This document shows, piece after piece, positions 22,701-35,000 of a DNA stretch of 50,570 nucleotides (positions are counted from its first letter, which is position 1; every line of letters begins with the position of its first letter). The stretch comes from Klebsormidium nitens. Its lineage: Eukaryota > Streptophyta > Klebsormidiophyceae > Klebsormidiales > Klebsormidiaceae. Position numbers and translations under genes: made by a program. Location: positions 1 through 50,570 of the forward strand of contig DF237568.1 in assembly GCA_000708835.1 (NCBI GenBank). The letters are read 5' to 3'. The notes under the pieces were generated by a model, which had not been told where the DNA came from, searched no databases, and saw only the letters and a list, made by a program, of their open reading frames with translations.

Positions 22701-24782
22701 TTCAGAGCCTCCGCCGCCTCGTGCTTCGCCTTTATTTCCGCCTTGCGCCGTGCCTCCTGCTCTTCTCTCCTCTTCTGATTAGCCTGCAGAAAGTACGATA
22801 CAAAAGATGGTCACCAAACCGGAAACTAACATGCTGCCATCAGAATCATTTGACCGAACCAGTTTATTCAAGTGATGCCCTCTAGATGCTGAGAAACGTC
22901 AGATAGATAAGCCTGCAAATTCCCCCAGCAACTATCAAAGTATGTCATGACTGCTCGCCAATCATTCCCTGCCTACCTCGTCTTCTCTCTTCTTCCTCTC
23001 AGCAGCCTCCGCCTGTTTGCGCTGTGCCTCCTGCTGCCTCTTCTGAGCCGCCTCCTGCCTCCTCTGCTCCTCCGCCCTCCTCTGCTCCCCTCGGCGGTAC
23101 CGCCAATTCTCATCCTCCTCTTCCGAGTCCGTCTCGTACTCCGAGTCGCTGTCAGACCGGGACATTGTAGGGACGAACACAAATCCTGGGCCTCTCCCCA
23201 TGCCTCCAAAGTGCACATGCGGGCCACCGCCGAAAGAGCTCCTGCCGAAAGAGCCCCCAGCATGCGAGGGGCCGCCGCCACCAAACACCCCGCCCCCAAA
23301 GCCTCCTCCAAAGGGACTGCGACGGGCGGCAGCCTGGCGAGCGAATAATTTTGACAGCCTGTACAGAGACAGAAATGAGTTGTTTTTAAAATCGACGATG
23401 CCTTGACCAAAAACAGTTCTGCTCCATGTTCAGACCTGGCGCCATAAACACTTTCCAACTCTCATGAGTGCTGGAACACGTATGTGACAAGAAGAAGTCC
23501 CCAAACTGCAAAGCGCACTTTTGAGATGTAAGATAACTTTTCCATCACAAGATCCCACTTTTGGAGCGTGCCCCAGGACCTTGAATCAGACCTACTCTGC
23601 AACAATCATGGGAGAGATGCTCACAAGTCCATGAACTGCTCGAACGGCACAATGTCGTCGTCATCATCCCACTCGATCTCGTCCTCGCTGTCAGGCTGCT
23701 GCATGCGCTTGTGTGCCGCATTGATCTCCTTGAACTTCTCCGTAGCCTCCGGTGATTTGTTCTTGTCAGGGTGCCAGACCAGCGCGAGCTTCTTGAAAGC
23801 GGTTCGAATCTGCAACATACAAACTTGTCAAGATTGCCATTCTCTCAGACCTCCCCGGGACAATGCCCTCCATACTATTGACAATTACAAACCACCAAAA
23901 GGAAGATTGTCTTTGTGCCACCTTCAGCAAAAGAAGCTGTCAATCGGCTGCAAAATCACTCTCACAAGCAAGAAAAACCCCACAACCTTTGAAAAGATGA
24001 TCCTCCAACATGCAAGGAAAAGCTGCGGAGCCCCACAACAGATACAATTATAGTCCCGATAAAACACCAAGACAATGAACGATGAACACTGAAAACTCGA
24101 ACGCAACTGTCAGCAAAGAAATGTGGCACTGTTCCAGAATGAAGACTGGCATCGACGCCCAAGCTTAACATGAAAACCACACTCCATAATTTCAGACTGA
24201 ACACAAGGACAAACGAATTTGAAAATCAGAATGGGAACCCTCAAAATCGCCATCTCTGAGTGTGCAAAGTAAAACCCCTAGGTTGTTCGACCCCACTGCT
24301 TGCTTGATTGACTCCAGCAAACCCTAAATTGTGCAGATAACAGGTGATGCTTAGGTTGTGCAAAGAAAATGAATGCTTTCTCACGCTCTAGCTTCGGAAA
24401 GCTGGAAAGATGCGGAGCTCGAATAAAGGGAGGCTCGAAAAGAGCCGACAGGATGCGAAGCTAGCATAGGGGTTGGTAGTGAATGTTCCAAGCCAATCTG
24501 TGGTTACCTGCATTCCTCACCAGAGTTGCTGCAATGAGACTGTCTATTCGTCCCATTCAAATCAGACCAGGCAAATGATAAGATACAGACAAACTGTTGG
24601 TAATCGACCTTCCTCCAGTGGTTGGACGGGCAATGAGATACCGACGCATCAAAATCCCCTTAGCAGGTCATGAGTTCAAAAGCATCAGGAACAACACAGA
24701 ATCAGACCCTCACCTCTGTTTCTTCTGCATCCTCAGACACCCCCAAAACTGCTGCCGCCCTCGTTTTGGTAAGGCCCACCAT
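16761..24782 (-). CDS. J-domain protein with coiled coil, Q/P-rich region and C-terminal CCCH zinc finger
   Basis: Nine exons: 24782-24714, 23809-23625, 23358-22977, 22783-22589, 22212-22008, 21631-21075, 20724-19837, 19431-18436 and 17989-16761; about 1,568 aa if one base missing at 18911-18921 is allowed for. Residues 10-75 form a J-domain (VLGVSEDAEETE, then KKLALVWHPDKN with HPD at 36-38), which would stimulate an Hsp70. Next come a Gly/Phe-rich stretch, an acidic Ser run, long Glu/Lys/Arg/Ala coiled-coil segments in exons 3-7, three VEQPTGF repeats, a Pro/Gln/Tyr-rich low-complexity region, a Gly/Asn/Gln region and a CCCH finger (C-x7-C-x5-C-x3-H) near residue 1430. This suggests an Hsp70 co-chaperone that contacts RNA; that role is inferred. 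All junctions keep phase except within exon 8, whose 996 bases should be 997. Confidence 0.8.
18911..18921 (-). other. 11-base C run (coding strand) with apparent one-base frame break
   Basis: Upstream of the run, exon 8 is coded in one frame (to about SYQSSPPPPP); downstream the tyrosine/glutamine-rich protein continues in the next frame (QPQLSAYGGYPSS). Flanking splice phases also require one extra base. Twelve instead of eleven C would repair both. A homopolymer length error in the assembly is the simplest cause; a true mutation or ribosomal slippage is possible. Confidence 0.7.
20396..20461 (-). repeat. Coding tandem repeat, three copies of a 21-base unit
   Basis: Within exon 7 of the J-domain gene, a 21-base unit encodes PTGFVEQ about three times in a row (TGFVEQPTGFVEQPTGF). 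The copies differ at synonymous positions, so the repeat is not brand new. It lies between the Ala/Pro-rich region and a predicted charged helix. Confidence 0.75.
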
Positions 24783-26763
24783 GACGACACTAGGTTGGCA
24801 CGGACAAATTTGCAGTCAAGATCTAGAGCGGAAAAGAGCTTCAAAAGCTGGGCTAGTCAGACATCACTCCCATTCAAGTCAAACTCTTGACGCTGATCAA
24901 GAGTTGCCTCGTAAACCGACGTTGATTGAGAGGTGCCTCGTAAACAGTTCAGAATCAAGTACGCTGCAGATCCATAGAGTTACCCTTGATGCTGGTAACA
25001 GCTAAGATGTTCCTAAACCTCTTGCAGACGCAGATCCACAAAAACCCTATGGCTGTGTAAGATTGAGAGGCTTGGAAGAACTGAATGCAACCCAGTCGGC
25101 TTTGCATTACGTGTCCTTGTGACTTACTTAAATCTTGAGCAACCTACTAACGTAACCAAGCGACCAAAGAACCTGACATGACAAAGCTACAATGCTCGCC
25201 AAGCTCCCACTAACATGGCAGTACCTATCCTAGGCGGTCCTGGGAAACCAAATCTGACCACCCCATGCACAAAACAGCTTGTCCCCTTGCTAGCTGCTGG
25301 TCCACTTGCGCAAGTTGAAGCAGGGAGTGTTCCTGCTTGGCGCTTAAAGGCTGTAAAACAAACAATTTCTGAATTCTGAACAGGAACTTGAATTGAAGTC
25401 CCGGCAAACAGGGGGATTGTCAGATATTGTGAGAGATACTTTGCAAAAGCTCACGTCAGCACAGTCTATAGCCTTACTATTAGGCCGCAGACTGCAGATC
25501 TAGGGCCTAACTGACGTCAGGCTCCGCACATCGGACGGTACTTCGATGTTTGCGGTGACGAACCCTTGTCATCGACGGTATACCGTCTTAGCGAGGCTTG
25601 CCAACCCTAGTAGCTTTGGCGCCAAAATGGACGGACAAGATATGCAGGGTTTAACTCTGCAGGCGACTCGCGATCGCGGCAAGAATCAGCGCGCGGCCGC
25701 CGCACCGTACGTCGGCCGGCCGCGGGCGGTCAGGTGTGGAACCGCGCGGCATGTTCAGCCTGCGGCATGTGACCGCGCGCCGCTCTCTTGCAAGAGGATG
25801 CTCTCATCTGGTACACTCATCTCGCGGCGGCTTTGCGAGGGTCAGACTATCTCACATGATTCGCGAGGTAATTCGAGTATAAGACGATGGTGTAACATGT
25901 GTCAGCATATAGGTAGTGCTCCAAATGTCCAAACGTGCAATCAAATTGCACTGTATTGCTGCGAAAAGAAGCAATTGTGCATGATGTATGAACGGAAACG
26001 TACTCGAGTTTCAAATTCAGATCCAAGTGCATGGTTGTAACACGATCTGATAATCTGATCTTGAGGATTGTTATCGCGGCCTGCCACCGTCAGGGCAAGG
26101 TACACCCTGGAAACTGAGGTTGGTTCGTGCAAGGTTCATTTTCTCGTCAAAGTTCGTGTTAGTATGCTATAAGACCTGGTACGTTCGGGTTGTTGCTACG
26201 TGCAGTGCCTCGAATGGATGAAAATCCATGATGCGAACGCAAACGGCCCCTCTTAAAGTGGAGCTCTTGTAGGTTATACTTCAAAACGTTCCTGACCGGA
26301 TTCATGCATTTCTAAGGTCTTCCACAACTAAAAGCATTACTCATGGGATTTGAATCGTGGGAGATACTATGATTATGAAAGTGTCCGAGAAGCGTCCGAA
26401 TCTGTGATACTGCAAACTTGGTTATAGACGAACGGCCTTGACTTCAATCGACCCTGTTCAAGGCTTTTGTTCGTTTCACAACCCTTGATCATGCAAGCTT
26501 CTAACGAATCTAACGTATTGAACAGCCGCTCTTTGCATCGTACATGTACGTAGAGATTGCGCTTTACGCCCCTTCCAGTTCTGTATATACGAGGAACGGC
26601 GGAACCCCAGCTTACCCAAATATCTATCAGCGCTTGTTATGTTTCATTCTATCCGGCTCATGCCTTTATGTATGGTACAGTTCCGCAATTGTAACTTGAA
26701 TGCAATGCTTACTCCCGTGCGCTCATGCGGGAATGGCTATGCTTCCCTATGCGGACGTGGCGT
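24783..26763. other. Intergenic, likely J-domain gene promoter
   Basis: Lies between the proposed J-domain start codon and the galactinol synthase stop. A 164-aa plus-strand frame (25546-26040) is Arg/Cys-rich without family resemblance. A 60-aa minus frame near 25225-25407 could be leader sequence or a leader exon. No other structure was recognised. Confidence 0.35.
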
Positions 26764-29700
26764 TTACGCCATGATCCGCTTTGGCAGCAGCTTTTGCTGC
26801 ACGTCCGCTGACGTGGGCATGTTTGACGCTCCCAGCGTGGCCGCCTCGCGTACTTGGAGACTGACGTCAGCCTGGCCCGCGCGCGACTCGGAATTATAAA
26901 CCTTTTTCCATTGCGCGACGAAGTCTTGGACGGTGGGATGGTCCATGTAAGGCGCAGCAGGGTCGAAGTTCCATGGCTTGGAACCCTGCCACGTGGCAAC
27001 AAGCCCAGAGAGTCAGCAACGCACGGTCGCGAAAATTTGCCTCGAACCGGGGTTGAAAGTTGGTTTACAACGCTCAAAAGGGGCGTATGAACCCAACGGA
27101 AAAAGAGGTCTACCTTTTAGAGTTGTACAAGAAAGACAGTCGGACTAAAAGGGACGTCAAGTTGAACTTGTCCTTTGACGAGCCTCTGATTTAAAGACGA
27201 AGTTATGAAGTCAGTACGAGTTTTCGCCATTTGCATCATTTGAATCGAAAATACGAACAACCAGATATGTTCAATAGACGTCCAAATTCAAGCGAAGGTG
27301 AAAGAAAGACCACGGACTAAGCCTACAGCGGGTTTCAGCGGACCAAGGTTGGACCGGCTCGCAGAATTCCTTAGTGCAGACTCTGACGACCGCCCAGAAG
27401 GCTCACTTTCGAGCGCCCGGGTTACGATAGGAACAAAATAAGACCGATCGATGCCCGTGAGATTATGCAACCTTTTGCAAGCTCATTTTGGACGCGCCCT
27501 CGGAGCTGCGATCCCGTCGCGCAGGCCAGAAGTACTGACAAGCCTTCAACCAGCTTTTCCTGCTATTCATCAGAGCGGAGACAACCCTCAATGAGATTGT
27601 CCATGCACCAATGAAAACGCGAAGAAGGCGACTTTCAGTTTGAAGGAGGAAAACTCGATGGCAGAAATTAGACGTGAGGAATTAACAAAAACTAGACGTG
27701 AGAAATTAAGATTACAGTGTGACTTTCTTAACACGCTCTCGTATTTCCCGTTTCTGTTTTTCAAGTGTCTCGCCCAGAATCTGCATTCTGTCATCTTCCT
27801 TTCAATGCCATGCACACAGCATGATTGCACAACAATCCAAATCTAGAAGGTCTCATTTCTTGTCCCCACCTTGGCGCAGTAGTGCACGTTCTTGACCTTC
27901 TTGACGTCGACGTTTTCCGGATGTTGCCAGAGCATGGCCAGCACCAGGTTGTAGCAGCTCGGGATCGGTCGGTAAACGGCCTCGAAGTAGCGGTTCAGAA
28001 AGTCCTGCTCTGCGAATGGCGTCGCGGGCCACTCCTCCATCTTCTGCAGCATGTCCCTGCAAGATGACGTCAGCAGAACGTCAGCGGAGGGATGAGCAAT
28101 TGAGAAGCCCTGTGACCTTCAACATGAGAGCGTCGAAAGGTGAGGAGCTCTAAGTGGAGTATCGACACGGTCTGGGGACGTAAGGCAGTCGCAAGAAAAT
28201 TTCATGGGTGCATGTTGCGATTGCACTCGCAGAAAGTGGTAAAGCAAACGAAGAACGATCCAGGGTGCCCTCGGAAGCGACACGTGTCACATGCTGGACC
28301 CAGTACAACTCTGTTCTCGCTATAGTTGCCCTACGACGTGCATTTCGGACACAGGCACAGCAGAAGGCTCACGTGCGGATCCTTCAACGGCAACAAACTC
28401 TGACAAAGTTGCTCAGAAGGAAAAAGAGATCAGGCCTGACGGCTCAACTTGAAGATGGTGGAGCTGGGCTCGAAGACAAACATGCCGGCGTTGAAGTAGG
28501 GGGCGGGCTTAGGCGCGTCTGCGGTCCAGGGCACCTTGTGTGGGGCCTGCTGGCAGTAGCCCAGCTGGTACTGCACTGTGTAGCTCCACGTGCCTGCGCC
28601 GTGCAGGATGACGTCAGCAACCGACTGATTTGGAATGGAGTATTCTGGACCAAATCCTTGCGGCAGGAAGATGTCAAAGGTCTCTACTTGATGGACAACT
28701 GTAAGGTCGGTACAAGCAGCTCTCAGATTCCAGATGAAAGGTTGTCCAATTGGCAGATGAACATCTTCGCAGTCCCAGGCAAGTCGAACGCGGAGAAAGG
28801 GTACAGTGGTAGACTCAGGTTGTGGGTACAGTAGCATCTGACCTCAAGACCGGAAAGCAAGCCCAGCGTCGAAGCCTGGAAAACCCGCTTTTCTGAATTT
28901 TGGAGTAGTTTTATGACTGGGAAGTAAAATCTTGCTTTTCGAAATAGGTTTTCTGACAAGTTAATCGTCCGCTCAACCTCACAGAAACAGTCCATGACGG
29001 CGCTCAAGGTCCCAGGGGGCCTGTCAAAGAGCTCGTCGATATTCTGGAAAAGGAGCATGTCGGCGTCCAGGTAGATCAGCTTGTCGTACTCCTCAAACTG
29101 CACACGTACACAAAGAAGGACCTGGGCCTCAGTGGCGTGTTGACCGCATTGCAAAAGTTTTTCGGTGTAAGTACTGGCGCCTCTGAAACCAAGACTAGTC
29201 TGAGCTGTTGATCTTTATTCATGTGTATTTAAGGCCCACCAGTCTTTTAGCCAGCCATCTATAACGCTTCAGGATCATATGCATGAAATCCACAAGCCTG
29301 CACACTCTAAAAGGTGCAACAGAGCATGGGGTTCAACTGCCTAATTTCAATACCTTAAACGGGAAATAGCTCCACACATCAAGACCTGTCAATCTGGGAA
29401 ACCCTTTATGCTTCAACCTCCCACTTAGAAATGTTACAGTGCAGATCCCACAAGAGAACCCCTGCCTCCTTTCATATTGCTTTCTTCCTAACCTGCCCTG
29501 CTTGCCAGAACAAAGCACCGAGTCAAGATATATCTTCAGAGTGATCTGTGATCCTGCAATTAAGCGCACACCCATCGAAACCAACACTATGAAAACACAC
29601 ATGACATATTGCAAAGTACGGGCCCCGAGGCAGAAAACCAATGCAAGTTTTAGAGACAAGCCCACGACCATAAGAGAAAAGCTGACATCACCTCTCATCC

Positions 29701-30665
29701 CCTGACCAGCCCGGTTCCACGCAGCTGGGTGTGTTGAGACAAGACGACTAGCATCTGCACAGCAATGCCACGTCAAGTTCTCGCACCGCCCTCGGGCTAG
29801 CCCACCCACGTTGAGCAAATGTTCAGAAAGTATAGGGTCCAACGTTGTTAAGTTGACTCTGTCAGCCAATTGGTTGCGGTTGCAGGTTCAGTCCTCTATA
29901 TTGCGCAACCACTCGATCAATGCATGGGAGCGGCATCACCATTGCTCTTTAACAACAGAAGGATGAGACACGAATCTCGCCCAAAATACAAGTAGAACAA
30001 TGTTGCAGGTTTGAAATGATGGGGCCTTGGCAGACTGAGAAGAGGCTTGTGCAGTTGATCATGCTACTGTGGGTGCCTAGGTCACAAATTTGAACAGTGG
30101 GCATGTTAGAAGGCCCCAGCCCACTAGATTGTCAGCAGATGAGTTCCTCCGATTAGTTTGTGACCAGACAAGATCTGCAATAAGGATTGCATTGTGCTGC
30201 CAAGATTGTCCAACTGCCTACAAACCCATAAAAGGTTGACAACTCAAGCCCATTCCTATCAAAGCATACATTCTGGTCTCATCAAAAGGTAATCAAGGTC
30301 CCACCCACCTGCCATATCCGCAGCTTGGTATAGTTCACCACATAGTAGTCGCACGCAAACTTGACGGCCCCCGCGCTCTTGGGCTTCACCTTTTCAATCT
30401 CCCGCACAATGCACCCCTCCCTCAAAAGCCAGTTCCTATGCGCTCCAGGCACACAATCTGTGACAGCCACAATCAGGGGGTACGAGCTCTGCACCGCCCT
30501 CAGACTTTTGGCCAGTGCCACCACCCCCTTCACATAGTCCCCCGCACCCATGAGAAAGGTGACATACGCACGGTGCTGCAGGCCCACCCGCCGCATCGTC
30601 CTTGCAAGATCGTCCATGATTATGAGCAGCTCATGGAGTGGTGCAGAGCACCGGGCTTGAGACAA
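26764..30665 (-). CDS. GolS: Galactinol synthase (GT8 family), 5 exons
   Basis: The enzyme joins galactose from UDP-galactose to myo-inositol, making galactinol, the donor for raffinose-family oligosaccharides, in the cytosol. Exons 30665-30309, 29097-28983, 28593-28449, 28056-27870 and 26985-26764 give 341 aa, the usual family length; a start at 30617 would give 325 aa. Diagnostic blocks occur in order: AYVTFLMGAGDYVKGVVALA, FACDYYVVNYTKLRIW, YLDADMLLFQNID with the metal-binding DxD (130-132), AVMDCFC, LGYCQQAPHKVPW, YFNAGMFVFEPS, TPFAEQDFLNRYF, VYNLVLAMLWQHPENV and VHYCAKGSKPWNF. The exon 2/3 junction gives CFC-TWSYT, two residues shorter than the CFCEKTWS I recall in land plants. The land-plant hydrophobic end APSAA is absent; the protein ends LLPKRIMA. 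In plants these genes respond to heat, cold and drought. Confidence 0.95.
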
Positions 30666-32097
30666 TGTTCCAAGGAGTGGTGTAAGTTGCTGACAGCTGG
30701 CAGCTCCCTGAACAGAATATTAGTATAATGCGCAATGCCGGTAGTGCTGCCCAAAAGGTAACCCAATGCTGCCTTCTATCTGCTGGCGCCGCTAAGGTGG
30801 TTGCTCAGCGAGCATCATGAGCTGTATCACTTGATATGTGCGCTTTAGAAAGTTTCGAACGTGCATTCTCTAGCTGCACGAGAACTCAAGAGTCAATGAC
30901 TTCAATGTCGGGGGGCCCGGCTTGGAATCTGGATTGACCTGCTCTCGAGTCTCGCGACTCTCTCCCCTGTCTTGAAGTTGAAGTTCTAGAAACACACTGG
31001 ATCCGGGGCTTCCGATGCCGTCCAAAAGCTGGCCACGCCCTATCGAACGCCCTACAAGTGGTACACGAGCACGTGGTCTGGACTTCAGAAGTGGCGTGAT
31101 CACAAGTTTTGGGATTCGCGTCGATCACCTTCCTGGGTTCAGCACTTGGATTCGACGAGAAAGCTGGTCGATACAACGGAATTCACTGAGGTCCGTATCC
31201 AGAGCGGGACCCTAGGTCTCTCGACGTCGAAACAGTCCTGGGATTCTCCTTTGATGGTTTACAGTAGGTGCATCATGGAGCCCTAATCATGTACTGAAAG
31301 GTTCAGAGTAGGCGAGTAAGGTACATGGAGTCCAGGACAGTACTGCTCAGGTTTGGGATGCGGGAATTGTGGGCAGCGGCACGCGCTGAGGATCATCAGC
31401 CCGATGCAACAGCAGCGCCGTGTGCAGCATTAATGCAGGAGCATACGAATCATGTGCAGCATGCGCATATGCAAAACGCTTGGGGGGCGAGGTGCAGACG
31501 GTTCATCAGTGAAGGCAAATCTCGGGTTCGATGCAAGGACTCATTGACATGTCGCTACTACGGCGTACACCAAGTGATTTTTGCCCCAGATGCAAATATA
31601 AGATGCTACTAGCTCTGCATGTTGTGGAGATGTTTGTGTCGGCGTTGCAACCCACATTTCGAAGCTGCCTGCTCCATTGAAAAGGGCGCACACAATCGGC
31701 CTCTTTGGGCTCTTTCGGCTTGCTGCCTGACATGCTGCATTTCGGGACGCGCGGGACATCAGTGCAATCACCATAATCAAGCCCGTTAAAAGCAGTAGGA
31801 CAGAAGTACTCCTAGCAACGCTGGTATCAATTTGGAGCTCAGCACTCCAACTTCGATTGGCAGCTACTTCGTACTCTGATCCTACCGGACAAACGCTGAC
31901 GTCATCAGTTGCACCTAACTTCCTGCTGGTCCGAGTCTGAACATTGCAAGTTGCTTCCTGTTGGTCCGAGTCTGAACATTTATCCAAGCGGCTCAGCTTG
32001 TTTAAAGCAGCTCGCCCTTGCCCTTCCAACGAAATTTGCTTTGCGGGTTATTGAATGGCGTGTCATATTGAAACACGCTTTCTGCAGGCACGCCCCC
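30666..32097. other. Intergenic, galactinol synthase promoter and VWA-gene 3' flank
   Basis: Holds the upstream region of galactinol synthase (an AT-rich TTATACTAATATT on the minus strand near 30720) and the 3' flank of the VWA gene. A 162-aa minus frame (31541-32029) contains a hydrophobic stretch (STSVLLLLTGLIMVIALM) but no recognised family, so it is not called as a gene. Confidence 0.4.
31919..31981. repeat. Direct repeat, two copies of about 26 bases
   Basis: The unit TTCCTGCTGGTCCGAGTCTG followed by AACATT occurs at about 31919 and again at about 31955 with one T for C change. The spacing is about 36 bases. No function is evident. Confidence 0.75.
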
Positions 32098-35000
32098 TCA
32101 GATCCCACCGCCAGCTTCTCTACTTTCTACTGGCTCCAATTCTCCTCCATTGGCAGGATACCAGTTGGCTATCCGATCTACCCGGTCCGGAAACTCTGCC
32201 TCCCACTCTTCTCTCGTAAGTACTCCGCTGTGCGCCTTCCAGAACCGCCGGAAGTTGATCCGGCTGGGCTTCCAGTCGCGAGCGTCTCCAAAGAGGCGCT
32301 CTCCCGCGTATTGTCCACTTGTCAGCATGCGCCACTTGGCGATGGGCTCCACAGCAGGCGACACGTGGCTCTGCAGGGCACGCATGACGCACGCGACACG
32401 GCCATCGCCCCAGTATGTGCCGCGAAGCATGCGCCCCGCCTTGGTGACGTCCGGCTCGCGCGCAAATGCCGCTGCAAAAACATTGTTACAAATAAGTTGT
32501 TTGAATCTCGGGGCTCTTTCCGTCTGTCGTTTTTTGTCTTCGTATCAATGTAGGACCCCTGCTTGTCGACGGGCGAACGAATCACTTTTGTAAAACTGTG
32601 ATTGTTGTGTCTCGCCGTCTCTGACAAGTAGCGCTTGGCAAAGCGGCGCACAATTCAGGTCCGGTTGTGGACAACGAAAGATTGTTGTCAAAGAATCCTC
32701 CAACAAAGAATCCTCCTGAGGCGTTTCAGAATCGGACGAGATTAAACCAGCAGAGTACGAAACAACCTCCCTGTCCTTACATCAAGCTTTCGAGCAGTAG
32801 CCACAGCTGGTCAATTGCTTAGGCTTGAGCGACCTTTCAATTTGGTACTCGTCAATTGTTCCGAAGCCAAGCTGCTTTTGAATGCGCCGCCAAACCGCCT
32901 ACGAACAACCAATCGCACATCAATACAACATTTCTCCATTCGGAAATGTTCTCACCTGCAAACCGCCTGTGCTCCATCTCCGTGGCCATCCTAGTTCCGG
33001 CGTTTGCGAGCCGCCTCTCCTCACGGAAGATGACGTCCTCGCGCGCGCGCTTGATCTCGGCCTCGCAGTCAGCGGTGAACGGGCTCAGGTAGCGGCCGGC
33101 AGCAATCTCTTGACGCCTCACAGGGTTCTTCTGGTGCAGGTAGTTCTGATACAGCAGCCAGAAAGCTCGGCGGCCCTGGAAGGGGAAGTGAACAAAAAGC
33201 CTAAGACTGTGGCAATAAGGAGAGCGGGTTGCAGCTTTCTTCTCTCGCGCTTATGCTACAGAGCTTTGACGAACTTTCTACTGGGTAATGACGACCTTGA
33301 TGAGCAGACGAACATGTATTCTGAGGGAGAAGTACCTCATGACAACGGAATCCTCCTTTGTAACAAGCTAATCTAGCTTGTTGACCAGCAACTATCCTTT
33401 CGTACGGCCTCTCATATCTCCGTGGTTCGTTAGCCCACTATTCACACAAGTGCTTGAATGTAACCGGAAGAAAGAAGGCGGCCTTTGCTTGACTTTCCAC
33501 CGCATACAACGGGTGCAGTTCTGATTATCATCACAGGTTGCCTGACCGCAACCATATGCTCCTCGAATCTCGGTTCTTCTTAGCTCACCTCCGGAAAGAG
33601 TCGTCGAAATGTCAGCTCTCCCGTTGGCGCTTGAACCTCCCTCAAACCCGCGCCCGGCGACAGCAACCGCAGTAATCGCAGTGTCAAGGTCGCCCACTTG
33701 TCGAAAGCGTCCGTTGCGGCGGAGACAAGCTTCTTGGCCGCGGGAGTCAGCGTATCGTCGTCCCATGCGTTCGGTGTGGGCTTCCCAGCGCGCGGCGCAC
33801 CCTCCAGAATGGACTCGGAAGTCACACCGAAGACTTCCAGCAAGAAGCTGTCTTCGTTGACTGCACAAGTTCGGTGTTCTTAACTAGTCAGAAGCAACAG
33901 ATCGGTAACGAACAGGGGAATCCTGTTCCGACCGCTAAGCAGCTGTCGACTGTCCTCGGGCCAGGAGCAGGATCAATGCAAACAACCTCTCTCATAAGAC
34001 CAGTCTTTCCCCGCAGTCTCTCCTCGACGAAGCATAAAACGAATGCCTTCCTAGGTGCGTGATACGACTCTCACCGGAGTCTCCGCCCCCTGGCTGCACT
34101 CTTCTCGCCTCTTCTTCGGCGACAAGCTTCATGAGCTCCTCCAGCGGCAGGTCGCCCAGGTCTCCCGCCAGCTGGGCGACGTGCGCTTGCATCAGAAACA
34201 CGGCGGTGCTGGGCACGACGTCGAGCGTTCGTGCAGCCGGATCATCCAGGTAGGCAGTGACGCCAGCCACAACCTAAACAAGAGAGAAAAAGCTGCTGTT
34301 TTTGAAAAGCTTCCAGATTGATCTTCAAACAGCGGTATCGTTATGTCTGGCAACTGCCCGCAGTCGAGATTGAACTGCAAGCGAGTCTGGGTGAAGCGAC
34401 ACAAGCGCCTTACAATTGGTCGAAATTCTGTGGCGAATCTGTGACACCTGAGACGGTCGAACCCCTTCATAAGGATCATAAGAATGTGGGCTAAGCTTAG
34501 AGGACGATCTCCGTCATTCATTTTTTTTGACAAGACTCCGATCCGACCTCCGAATTCTGGTCGCGTTTCAAGACTCTTCGACATTCAAACCGTTGCCAAA
34601 TCAACCCACCTGATCCTTCATTGTGTATCGATAGTAGACGGCCAGGCACGTCTCCTGCAGCATCTTCCAGACGGCCTCGCCTCTCTCCGTGCCAGGTGGC
34701 AGCTGCTGGGCCGCCGCGGCGAGGACCAAGAAGGGGACGACACGTGCCTGCTCCCCGGTGAAGCCGAGTGGGTCGAGCGTGACCACCCATCCGAGAACTT
34801 CGCGCATCCGCTGCAGGGCGATCGCGCCGTGGGGGCCGCCGATGCACAGCGGCAGGATGGCGTTCACCTGTGGCGCACGTAGCTTAGTATTCTAACGTGA
34901 GACTGGGCCTTTGCGTAGACTGGAAATCTCTGAATGACAAAGATTTGAATGGTGGCGAGCAGAGGTTGCTTTAAGAGCTGAGCGATTGAAACGACTTGAA

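Noticed and set aside
25546-26040. 164-aa plus-strand frame
   Set aside because: Arg/Cys-rich, no family feature, no splice partners, and it lies in a likely promoter region. Kept only as a note.
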